From: Eupeodes corollae
Taxonomy: Eukaryota > Arthropoda > Insecta > Diptera > Syrphidae
Length of the DNA: 64,000 nucleotides
Assembly: GCF_945859685.1 (NCBI RefSeq)
Contig: NC_079147.1
Span: 56,388,946-56,452,945, forward strand
Reading direction: 5' to 3'
Made by a program: the position numbers and the translations under genes. The notes below the pieces were generated by a model that worked only from the letters and a program-made list of their open reading frames with translations, was not told the DNA's origin and ran no database searches. Positions 23,445 to 34,231 of this stretch are shown here, one piece after another (the first letter of the stretch is position 1; the number at the start of each line of letters is the position of its first letter).

Positions 23445-26400
23445 AACTGATTCGAAAACCTTCCGGGCAGCAGCGTTGATGTCCATTCGATCTACATGAC
23501 CTAGCCATCTAAGCCGTTGGACTTTAATTCTAACTAGGTCAGTGTCGCTGTACAGCCCGTACAGTTCGTCGTTATATTTTCTCCTCCTTTCTCCATCTAT
23601 GTGTACGGGGCCAAAAATCACCCGAAGAATTTTTCACCAGAACCATCCTTAGACGCTCTCATCTTTCTTTGACAGGGTCCAGGCCTCAGAACCATAAATG
23701 AGAACCGGGATAATGAGTGTCTTATACTCGTAGATAGTGATTTTAGATGCTCGAGAGAGGAGGTCCAAAGAAGCAGCGATTTGCAAGGGTTATTCTCCGT
23801 TTGATTTCAGCACTATTGTCGATGTCTGTGTTTAAAGCGATGCCTAGGTGGACAAAGTCATTAACTACCTCGAAGTTAGAGCTATCCATGGTGACGTTTT
23901 GTCCAAGACGTCGTTGTTCAATGTCTTTTTGTGATAACAGCATATACTTGGTCTTGCCCTCATTGACCACTAAACCCATCTTCTTCGCTTCAGTCGCAAT
24001 GGTCAAAAACGCTTCATTGACATCACGCTTTGATCTTCCAATTATGTCAATATCATCTGCGTATCCAAATAATTGGATGGAACTTTGAAGGATTGTGCCC
24101 CTACTATTGACGGTTGAGTTTTGCACAATTCTTTCCAGAACGATGTTGAAGAAGTGCATCGCCTTGTCTAAAACCTTTTTTGACATCAATTGCATCGGTG
24201 AGATCTTTTCCGACCTTGATAGAGCAGCGATCGTTATTTTGTACAAACGGATAAGTTTGACAGGGATGCCAAAACTAGACTTTACCCTGTAGAGCTCTTC
24301 CCTATAGATGCTGTCATACGCGGCTTTAAAATCGATAAACAGATGGTGGGTATCGATTTGAAGCAGAGAGAAAAAACTAAACGAGAGAACCAACTTCGAC
24401 GGTTGCTCTCTTTTTGCCTACAAGCTGCGATTTGCACATAAACTTGCATATGTATTAACTCCATATAAAAAAAATGTGGGGAACGAATACTTATGCAAGA
24501 AGATGTGCATACTCCCCACATTAAAAAAAATGGCGTCCACCTTCGAAAAATGGCGGATGCCATGCTGTTCAGAGGTGTTCAAAGAAAATTCAAAATTGTG
24601 GATGAACAATTTTTTGGTATTCTCATTGTGTTACTTTGGGAGTAATATCATTCGAATATGAAGTGAAATTAATTACTCTTGTTAGGTGCCAGAACAATAA
24701 AGATTTAGCAACAATTGTAAATTACGCATTTTAAAGGCTTAACTACATATGTAAGCCGAAAAGTATTTTTGTACAAAAGTAAAAGTATTTGTATTCTCGC
24801 TAGGTCAGTGGTTTTGTGAAGAGAATATACAAAGTTGTTCTTCAACCAAAATTTAAGTCTTATGCATCATTTTTATAAGTTTTCCAGTTCCACTATTTAT
24901 TTATATCTTATCTTTCAGTTATATAGCGACAAGGACAAATCTGTGAGGGAAAGTTCTAACTACAGTTTTTCTGAAAGTGCATTGTGGGTTATTCATAGAT
25001 GTTTGCTAAACTTTTTAGGCTATTCATAAATAAATGAAATCTAAGTTAAGGGCTAAACCTGAATAACTATAAACATAGAAAATGCTGTGTTCAAGTAATT
25101 ATTATCGCAGCCAAATTTCATAATTAATTTTGTTGGTGTATAAAACAGCTGAAAGACTAATTCATGACAAATAAATGTTACGTTAACACTAAGTTCCAGA
25201 AAATATCGATTGATACCGCAATTACAGAAGATATGGATATTTTATATTAATATTCCCGGTCAACTGTAGACCTTTATTATTTCCACCTATTATAATTAAT
25301 TCGATGTTAAATAATTCAATGCAGTATATTGTAGATAAAACAGCAGTTAAGTTATTAGTTAAGGTATTACTATTGAAATAAACATAACATACATTTATAA
25401 AAAACATGTACTTGTTCATAACAAAAAAGTCTAGTCTAAGAAACCTTAACCTTGTTATACACTCTTTCTGAACACATCTTTTCTGGTTTTGGTTGTTAAT
25501 GCCATCTATCTGTAACTCAAAGAAAGAGAAAAGAAAAACAAATTCACCACAATCTTCCGTTTTAACGTTTACCGTAATTCATTGACAAACGAAAATTGTT
25601 TGCTAGAATTAATTTATGAAAACCGGAGAGAGAAAGAAATATCAAATGTCTCGATTCTCTCTGCTCTTCGAGGTGAAAACATGTATACACCGATACGAAT
25701 TCAACACGCTATAAAAAATGAGAGTAAGAGGTTCCAAAGGGACGGAGACGAGGAAATTTGCTCTCTCATTTAGTTTTTTCTCTCTAATTTGAAGCTCCTA
25801 GGTTTTTTTTAAGATCTGCCGTAGTGTGAATATTTGGTCGATAGTGGACTTTTCTGGTCTGAAGCCACACTGATAAGGACCAATCAGGTTGTTGACGAAC
25901 GGCTTCAGACGTTCACATAATACGGCAGAGAGGATCTTATACGCAATGTTAGGGAGACTGATGCCTCTGGCGCAGTTTAGAGGGTCTCCTTTATTATGTA
26001 TCGGGCACACTATGCTGAGATTCCACTCATCGGGCATGCTTTCTTCCGACCATATTTTAAAGATGTGTTGGTGCATGTTCTCTACCTAGTCATTGCCTGC
26101 TGCTTTGAATAGTTCAATAGTAGTTTGTTTGCCTTAAGTTAAGATATAGCTATCTTCACTTCGTCAAGGTCGGGTAGGCGGAATTGTTGATCTGCGTCGC
26201 CGAGGTTGAGTGGTTCTCTCTCCCTGTTCTCAACATAGACTGCGGTTCCACTACTATGTTCCCCTGATCGTCCTTACAGGCTTCGGTTCGTGGCTTGTAT
26301 CCTTGGGAGGTTTTTTTTTACCTTTTGGTAAAATTTACGAACCTCATTCCTGTTGTGACATCCCTCTATCTCCTCGATCGCGCACTTCTCATGATCTCTT

Positions 26401-27007
26401 TTTTTTCATCCTCTTCTCCGTCTAACATCGAAACTTCTCACAGTACTTCCTTGTTTTGGCTTGGATCGGGATATCCGTAGCCGTACCTTGGCTACAAAGA
26501 GGTAGTGGTCCGAGTCAATATTGGCCCATCGGCCATCGCAATGTGGTCAATCTGGTTGACGGTTGACTGATCAGGAGATTTCCATGTCCCCTTGTGGATA
26601 TTGAGATGTGTGAACTGCGTACTAGCTACCAGAACGTCTCGCCCCGCAGCGAAATCGATCAGCCTGAATCCGTTGTCTGAGGTGGTATCATGCAGGCTGT
26701 ATCTCCCGATTATACCACTAAAGATGTCTTCTCTTCCTAGCTTGGCATTAAAATCTCCTAAGACAATTTTAATGTCCAAGAGCTCGAAAAATATGTCTTT
26801 GGTGTCTTTATCTTTCTCCTCTGTTGGGGCATGCGCGCATATCAGTAATTCGTTTGCTTGGGTTGTCCGTCCGTATCCGAAGTTTGTTGGTGCTTCGCAA
26901 TTTTTGTTACTTAGCCAGGAAGTCACCCCGATAGCACAACCCCCAAACTGGAGGGCCAGATCCTTAGTATAACTCTAAGGATGGATAGCCGGATAAACCA
27001 CTCCTTA
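23445..27007 (-). mobile_element. RTE-like LINE, copy 2, interrupted by a hAT-like element
   Basis: Minus-strand order, right to left. 26926-26492 is an apurinic-type endonuclease segment (KIVLGDFNAKLGREDIF, then QSTVNQIDHIA). 26076-25798 is the RT start (IVCPIHNKGDPLNCA, then GPYQCGFRPEKSTIDQIFTL). After the insert, 24355-23743 is RT with FIDFKAAYDSIYREELY, LFGYADDIDIIGRSKRDV and NEGKTKYMLLS. 23621-23450 is the RWLGHVDRM tail. The 3' tail present in the copy at 34 kb is missing. Frameshifts and deletions make it inactive. At 27008 it abuts family C LINE sequence. Element DNA occupies 23445-24363 and 25787-27007. Confidence 0.8.
24364..25786. mobile_element. non-autonomous hAT-like DNA transposon, 1423 bp
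   Basis: An 8-bp duplication ATTTGAAG flanks the insert at 24356-24363 and 25787-25794. It fits the hAT target preference nTnnnnAn, and the uninterrupted RTE copy at 61 kb shows this octamer only once. The inverted termini are CAGAGAGAAAAAACTAAA on the left and TAGAGAGAAAAAACTAAA on the right when reversed, continuing for about 25 bp; hobo-class hAT termini also begin CAGAG. No transposase frame is present inside, only short ORFs. It is a deletion-derivative or MITE-like element. A strong hairpin lies at 24473-24522. Confidence 0.85.
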
Positions 27008-27650
27008 TAAATTTCTAATCCGAAAAAGAAAAGATTGCTCAATACCAAATTCACGCATTTTTGATAAGATAGCTTAGTGCCAAACTCTATCAAATGGTTT
27101 TGAAATACCAAGTGTAATAATCTTACCTTCTCCAAAACGATGTAAAGATTTGTGTTCGGTGACATAAACCATGAGATCACCAGTTTACCTATTTCTACGA
27201 AAGCCGTTCTTCAAGATATTTTTAATCTGATAATTAATTAGCGGTTCCATAGTTGTAGGGAGAGGAGTAATTGCCTTTTTTAGGGACAGGCGAATGCTAT
27301 TTTACATCCACTCGAAAAGAGAAGTGTAGAGTAGGATAGATGGAAAAGCTAACGCATCAGTGGTTTTGTCAGTGTTCAAGAACACCATTTCAGATTTATA
27401 GGTTGGATTGGATACTATCCGAACCAGCGGATTTGTGTTTATCAAGGTCTTTTAGTACTCTTGCAACTGCCCGAGTGCCAAAAAAGATTCGTCCCTTGGA
27501 ATCGTTTACGCTTTCAAGAACAAGAGGACTCACGACATTGTCTGGTAGCGTCGAATTAAAAGCAAACTGTGCTGCAAGCAAATTGGCTTTATCAATCGAG
27601 CTTACAAAGGGAGTGTTGTTGTGGACCAGCGTCGGAACCGAGGATGACGT
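27008..27650 (-). mobile_element. degraded LINE fragment, family C copy 3
   Basis: The minus-strand frame at 27180-26985 contains VISWFMSPNTNLYIVLEKV-like sequence equivalent to copy 2, and 27581-27396 contains FGTRAVARVLKDLDKHKSAG, then SDSIQSNL, the linker and first RT motif. Alignment by eye with 9800-10120 is good over 27330-27620. It is truncated at both sides and frameshifted. Confidence 0.6.
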
Positions 27651-27659
27651 GGTGTTTCG

Positions 27660-30124
27660 TACATTTTTTTACAAATGATTTATATATTTTCTTTTCTTAA
27701 TTTGGCTTCTTTCAATATACGCAAAAGCAATATTTTCTGTGTTGTAAGCTCGAACATTGTTTAAATACTATTTGATGCCCTTTTTGGTATATTTTTTTTG
27801 GATTCTTTAAAATAATATTTTTTTTTTTTCAAAATTTGATCTCTCGAAAATTGGTCAGCATTTTTATATCAAATTTAAATGTGTAAATGTATGCTTCAAT
27901 GTTCCCATTAACTGCATGTTAAAAATATTTTTAAACAAAAATGATGGTAGAAAGAATATTTGGAAAAATTAAGGTTTTTTTTGTTACAAACTTATTTTGT
28001 AATCATATTTTGAAATCTATTTTTGAACAGACTCTGTTTGGATACAGGACCAAGTTCGTACGACCCAGTCGTGCGTGTTATTCTTTCAGGTAGTAAAAGT
28101 CTTGTCTTCTCTCTTTTTGTATTTGAAATAAATGAAGTGTTTTTCCAAACGTTATGTTAAAGCAAATAATAATCAAAACAATCTTTTAAATGTATTATTG
28201 TGTAAAGATATAGTAAAATTATGCACTTAATAAATTCCTTTCAATTTGCATTCTAAACAAATTGGCTTGGTTAAACCATTTTACATCCATGTAGATACAA
28301 TTATTCAAAGTATTCGTATAACATTTAAAATGCCTATAATATATTTAGTTTCTTATGTGAGTGTTCGAAGCTTCTTCTTTACAATACAAGTCTGGTTTTT
28401 TGATTCGGTGCCAAGAATTGAAAATTGCATCTTCTTCATCAATATATTACGATTACGACTAGGTGTAGGTATAATCTTTTTTCATCTAAGTTTATTTTCG
28501 AAATTTTATTTTTGGTCGAAAGGAAACATCATGATGGTGCCCACGGTCTATTTGATTGCGTCGTCGTCTTTTCTATTCAGAATCTTAAAAAACCAGAAAA
28601 AAAATGTATTAGACACAATACCATCAGAAAGAGGGTGGAAAATGGAATGTTTCAAAAGTTCGAGCTTCGAGAAGACTGAGGGAAAAATACTTTTTGTGCA
28701 ATTACTAATCAGCCACATAGAATTTGGCCTTAATCCAAAATGTCATTATGTTGTACAGAGGTACATAGTTTTTACTTCCAACTCAAAGTTTTCTCTTGAA
28801 AGACTGTTTTTTGTTTTTGGTTCGAAATATTATACGGTTTTCAGTGCAATATAATATTCAAAATGTTCTGTGTAGCTAAATTTGAAATAGTTTATGTGTT
28901 CGAAATAATCTTCGACAATTATTTATTTATACTTGAAAAACCTTTGGAGGCAACATTGCACAGGCACAACGCTGTGTTTTTTAGATTTAGCTTTGTTTAA
29001 ATGTATTTTGGCAAGGATTACCTGGGCCTTTGATATTTGATTTATTTTGATTTGTATATAATAAACTATGTACCTGGAGTCTGGACATGGAACATAGTAT
29101 CCGGGAATATCGGGTCATTAAATATCTTTTTGAAAGACGATCTAGATAACATGACGTTTTGTGAATCTATTGGTTGAATGTCGAGTTTCAATTAATATTT
29201 AAAATTTAAATTAAGTTAAATTTTGTTCGATTGAACTTAGAAGAGTAGAAATATATCGTATTTTTGTATTTTTCCATAGAGTCCATTTTTTAGACGAAAT
29301 ATTTCTGATGGATGTGCTTAGGATGTGAATAGGAGATATTTAGATAATAAGTGTAAGTAAGGATTACACTGGTTGACAAGGTTTTTGATCTTGGCAATAA
29401 AATTGCACTTTTCCGATTGCGTTAATTCTAATACGACTTCAAAATTAATATATCACGGCAGGTTTTTGAAATGGTAGATAGTTTTACAAATCTATAATCC
29501 CTTTCTTCAATATTTAGTTGAAATATTTATATTATTTCATATAAATAATATTCGAAAAATCTTCATAAGTTTTTAGACTTCGCCTGTCTTACAAAAACAG
29601 TGTTCGGGTTGAAAGTAAGTTTTGTTCTCGCAAAAATTCTGCTATATATTTTTGAAATATGTATATTGAAAAATAAAGAAATAATGTTAAAAGCGGATAT
29701 TTTCAAAGCTTAAACAAATAGTTAAATTTAAGTTTGGATTAGAAATTAAGTACAAAATTCCTTTTTTCAAAACTATGAAAGACTCATAACTAATTAACAT
29801 GTTAAGAAACTAAAGTAATAAGAAATGCTTTAAATTATATTTAAAAGTGAAAGATTTGTACTTTTCAAAATCATCATAATATTTATTGTGACTTAGACTT
29901 ATAATCCCCGTTTTTGGTTGTTTTCAGCATTTTTAAAGTGGCATATTTTAAAAATCTGATGTGATGAAAAAAGTATTGTTTTTTGGTGAAACAGATGTAT
30001 AGTAAGAAAATACCTGTAAGCTTTGTGTTGCATTAGGCCAGGAGCTGAGGGCATATTTTTGCGTGAAAGGAAACCAATTGATAAGTTGTAGGTAGTTTTG
30101 AAGCACATGCGAATGTGAATGTGA
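27660..30124. other. AT-rich intergenic region, nothing assigned
   Basis: A plus-strand open frame of 202 codons at 28246-28854 is rich in Phe, Ile, Lys and Ser as expected from base composition, with no recognisable motif. A short non-AT-rich island at 28028-28091 has acceptor-like and donor-like borders but I cannot connect it to any gene. No transposon termini are recognised. Confidence 0.3.
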
Positions 30125-30474
30125 AGTGGTCTCACTCTTAATTAACTTTCCATAGGAAGTTAATGTAATCGGCCCGATTTGACGAATTGAAAATTTTGAC
30201 ATTTCTCGACATTTCAAGGTCCCTAAAGTTGAAATAAAAGATTTTTAGATAGATGTCTGTGCGTACGTGTTTTTTTTACAAAAAATAAGAACTTAAACAA
30301 AACATTACTAAAAGTAGGTAAAAATTGAGGCTTAAGTAGTTTTCGACTCAAATATATTTTCAAACATTTGAGGTTATGTCTAATTTTATTTTATAAGAAA
30401 TGTTGTTTTCAATATTCGGTAAAATTAGAAGAAAATTGAATTGACAGTTTTTTGTACAAAAAATAAAGACCTAG
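30125..30474. repeat. copy of the AT-rich dispersed repeat
   Basis: The segment from ccataggaagttaatg at about 30150 through the single about 170-bp unit at 30300-30470 corresponds to parts of 160-240 and 937-1110, in the same orientation. It ends where the 3' tail of the adjacent I/LOA-like LINE begins, so that LINE probably inserted into this repeat. Confidence 0.55.
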
Positions 30475-33400
30475 GTTAGGTTAGGTTATAGTGGCTGTCC
30501 AAGATAGACACGGATACACTTAGGCCCATTGTGATACCACATGAATCTTGAGGCTTCCTCCTAAGCTCAATGGAACCAGTTAGAGTCCCGTACGAAACGT
30601 GAGAGGCTGATTATACCGATATGATCGTTTAGATCGTTAAAGAAGAATTCTCCTAGGTAATTCTTGCGTTTTCGAGCTAGAGCAGGGCATGTGCAGAAAA
30701 GATGAAGAACCTTTTCTTTCTCTTCCTCGTCCATACAGCTTCTGAAAAAGTCATTTGAGAATACGCCTAGTCTCGTGGCGTGCTTTCCTATTAGACAGTG
30801 TCCGGTTATGACTCATATTATCGAGCTTATATGCGATCTGCTTAGAGAGTGCAAGCACCTTGAACGTTTTAAATCCAGTGTTGGCCAGATGTTTTTTGTG
30901 GCTTGACACGTGGTGATGTTGGTCCACCTGGTGCCTGCCCTCCTCGCAGCGTCTTGCATTAGTAGCAGTTTACAAGTAGCGATTGGTATGCCAGTACTTG
31001 CCAAACGTGGTAGGATGGGCTGTACTGTACCGTTCCTGGCCAGTACATCTGCCTTACAGTTACCTGAAATGTCTCTATGGCCCGGCCCAAAAAAAAAAAA
31101 TTAAATCAAATGGGGTGGCGCAACAGTCCTTTGTGAACCAGGGCCTAGTGACTTACAACTCTCAACTGTGTGCGAGTATTGTTGTCAGGAATGGAAGGGA
31201 CCTACAATTTTAGGCCGAATCCGAACGGCTAGTTTGAGAAAGCACTTTTTCATGACAAGAATTACTCTTGAAGGATTTGTCAATTCCTCGCAAGAGGCAG
31301 TACCCGCGAAAATTATTTTTTTTTTTTTTAAATTAAGGTGGCACAGGCAGGGATTGAACCCAAGACCCCTTGCATGACAGTCCAACGCACTAACCATCAT
31401 GCCACGGGTACTACACCCAGCAAAGGTAATATTAAATTGTTGCGCCATCTCCATTAGAGATGATCGACAGTTATGGACTGTTATAGAGTTTGTAGAGACA
31501 GAGTCCAGAGATTTGATAGCGGCCTGGCTGTCGGAGAAAATACGGATATCAGTTGTTGATATCACGTTTTCTTTGAGCCAAGACAAGACTTCCTTAATCA
31601 CCAAAAGTTCCGCCTGAAACACGCTACAATGATTGGGAAGGCGGAATGAGAGACTTAATTTCAGTCGTTCAGAGTACACACCACCACCAACCCCTTCTTT
31701 GGTTTTTGAGCCATCTGTGTAAAAGTGGATTGACTCATCCTCCAAGAATGTCCTATCCTCCCAAAAAGACCTGGTAGGTATAGAAATCTGGAAATTTCAG
31801 CTGAATTGCAGTTGGGGGATGGTGTAGTCTGTATGCTTTGGAATTTATTCTAAATACCTAAGAGTTACGGAGTGGCTAATGTTATTGTTAGTCCACTGCG
31901 ACGAAGCTTTGAGGCGAATAGAAGAACTTGCAGCTATTTGTTTGCTTAAAATGTTAAGAGGTGTGAGGTAGAGTAAAGCGTCCAGTGCCGAAGATTTGAT
32001 CGTGCGAAGCGATCCGCTTATATATAGGCTAGCTGAACTTTGGACTTTATTTAACTTATCCCTGTTTATACCTTTCTCTAAAGCAGTCCACCATACTGCC
32101 ACACCGTACGATAAAATCGGTCTGATTACCGATGTGTATATAGCCAATGCGTGATTCTGGGTTGTAAGCCCCATTTATTACAAGTAGCTTTTTTGCAAGA
32201 AAAGAGAGCTACAGTAACTTTTTTGACTCTTTCCTGTACGTTGCGTTTCCAATTTAGTTTTTAATCTAAGACAAGACCCAGGTATTAAGCCTCGACCGAG
32301 AATTATAATTGGATGCCTTTAATATAAAGAGGGTTGACAAATGGAATTTTGTATCTCCTCGAAAATAAGACCAGATCGGTTTTGTGTGGGTTAACACCCA
32401 GTCCACACCGATCAGCCCAAATATTAGTCTGTCCAAGGCATTTTGTAAGAGTTCTTTTAGGATGTTAAGATGCTTTCCTGAAACTGCTATAGAAACGTCG
32501 TCCGCAAAGGCGATCACTCTGAAACCCTCCGCATCCAGACTAGTTAGGATTTCATTCACCACTAGGTTCCAGAGGAGAGGGGATAGAACAGGACCTTGCG
32601 GTGTCCCTCTACTAACGAATCGTCTGCTAGAAGAGTCGCCCAGTTTTGAGTTAATTATTCTGCTAGTCAGCATTAAATGAATTAACTCCCGAAGCGAACT
32701 CTCTACATTTAAAGATGTTAGTGCAGAAGTGATTGCAGATGTCTCCACGTTGTTAAAGGCACCTTCGATGTCAAGGAAAGCAACCATAGTGAACTCTTTA
32801 TGATGGAGGGAATATTCGATGGTGCGTACTAAAGTGTGTAACGCTGTTTCCACCGATTTACCCTTACAGTAGGCATGTTGAGACGAAGACAGAAGTCCTG
32901 TATCGATACGTGCCCTTAAATGGATATCAATCAATCTTTCCAGGGTCTTAAGAAGGAATGATGATAGACTTATAGGTCATAGATGTTTAGGATTGACTTG
33001 GGAACATTTACCTGCTTTAGGTATAAAAACAACTTTAACTTCTCTCCATGCCGAGGAAACATGGACCAGGTAAAGACAGCTGGTAAAATTTGCCTTAAGG
33101 ATTGGTGCAATTATATCAGAAGCTTTTTGTAATTCTGCTGGTATTATTCCATCTGCTCCTGCAGCTTTAAATGGTTTGAAGCTGTTGAGAGTCCATTGTA
33201 GCTTATCCTTTGTGATCAGACCTTGTGGATATGTTGTATTTGAACTTGAATGTGTAAAACTGTTGCAAGTTTCGGTCATAGAACTACCAGGAAAGTGAGT
33301 GTCCAATAGTAAGTTCAGCGATTCATTACTTGAATTTGTCCAGGAACCGTCTGTATTTTTCAAGCAGCTTGGCATAGCTGGATTAGTTGAAAGAATTTTC

Positions 33401-33867
33401 CGTAACCTAGAGGCTTCAGAAGTTTCTTCTATCATGCCACAGAAGGATCGCCAAGAAGATCGCTTGGATTTCCTTAGTGCCTTCTTGTAGATTCTTAGGG
33501 ATTCTTTGTAAGAGTCCCGATGAGAGGCTAGCCTTGCAGCTTTGGCCCGGTTGAAAAGTGTCCTGCATTCCTTCCTGAGCGAGTCAAGCTCTGAGGCCCA
33601 CCATTGTGGTTTCCTCTTTCCTCCTATGTGTATAAGTGGACAAGCAATTTCAAGCGATCTGATCTTAGCTGAGGTAAGGTCATTGACTTTGTTGTCAAGT
33701 TCATTAGCGTTAGAGGAAGGACTAGATAGTCCAGGTTCTAGTAAACTCTGTAATGAGTTCCTGTATGAAGCCCAGTCAGTTTTCCGATAGTTTCGAAAAT
33801 TCAATGGACTAGGGTTATCAACCACATTTATATTGAACTGGATATATCTATGATAAGAGAACGAGTG
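30475..33867 (-). mobile_element. I/LOA-like LINE, family B copy 1, 5'-truncated
   Basis: On the minus strand, 33942-32977 gives the region between endonuclease and RT (DWASYRNSLQSLL, then WWASELDSLRKECRTLFNRA), and 32934-32266 gives RT with SSQHAYCKGKSVETALHTLV, FLDIEGAFNNV, SRGTPQGPVLSPLLW and IAFADDVSIAVSG. 32174-31845 is the thumb region. An RNase H domain begins IHFYTDGSKTKEGVGGGVYS near 31735 and has IFSDSQAAIKSLDS. The end has a CCHC-like zinc segment (FCRSCMDEEE-type). The 3' tail is (CCTAA)n-like at 30478-30494. The 5' end is cut at about 33867 inside the endonuclease domain. RNase H plus a specific EN-RT layout suggests the I or LOA group. A SINE is inserted at 31088-31413. Confidence 0.8.
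31088..31413 (-). mobile_element. tRNA-derived SINE with RTE-like 3' tail
   Basis: Minus-strand layout. A tRNA-like head of about 75 nt has A-box-like TGGTTAGTGCG (near 31397-31387) and B-box GGGTTCAATCC (31361-31351). A poly-T/A stretch and a body of about 150 nt follow, containing the palindromic GCCGTTCGGATTCGGC. The tail ends CAAAGGACTGTTGCGCCACC. That tail matches the 3' end of the RTE element at 34260-34245 and beyond (CACAGGACTGTAGCGCCACC). It is inserted in the LINE between the RNase H domain and the zinc segment. It is not a functional tRNA gene. Confidence 0.8.
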
Positions 33868-34219
33868 CCAAAACATTTTCATTTCAATTAGCTTAGTTAA
33901 CATTTGGAAATTAATGACAGACAATACCTTTTCAGATATCATGCAAAGGCTATAATTTTGACGATATCACTTAGATGTCTTAGGTGAAGTGAGACTATCG
34001 TGGTGAAGTGAGACTATCGTGGAAACACTATCGTCTGACAATAATCGTAATAGGTCTTTATAAACAGGGCCTTTATTCGTATAAGCAAAATAGTTTTCAA
34101 ATGAGCATTAAAATTAAATAAAATAGTGCATAATTTGCGACTAAAACAAACAAGGAGCACAAAACAAGTAGAATCTTCTTGTTTTAACAGAATGTTAACG
34201 AATTCAATTAATTCCAATG
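33868..34219. other. short spacer between LINEs, nothing assigned
   Basis: AT-rich sequence between two retrotransposons. It holds a tandem duplication of gtgaagtgagactatcgtg at about 33985-34022. No coding content is seen. Confidence 0.4.
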
Positions 34220-34231
34220 TTGCATTCTGCT

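Noticed and set aside
28028..28091. Exon-like island (acceptor-like ttttgaacag, donor-like cag|gtagt) reading TLFGYRTKFVRPSRACYSF
   Set aside because: No neighbouring exon in a matching phase could be found on either side, and the reverse strand reads equally well, so it may be a repeat remnant.
28246..28854. 202-codon plus-strand ORF in an AT-rich intergenic region
   Set aside because: Amino-acid composition follows base composition (Phe, Ile, Lys, Ser), there is no motif or domain, and no start or splice context supports it.
31337..31411. tRNA gene on the minus strand
   Set aside because: A and B boxes are present but there is no proper cloverleaf or anticodon arm by eye, and it continues into a SINE body with an RTE-like tail.
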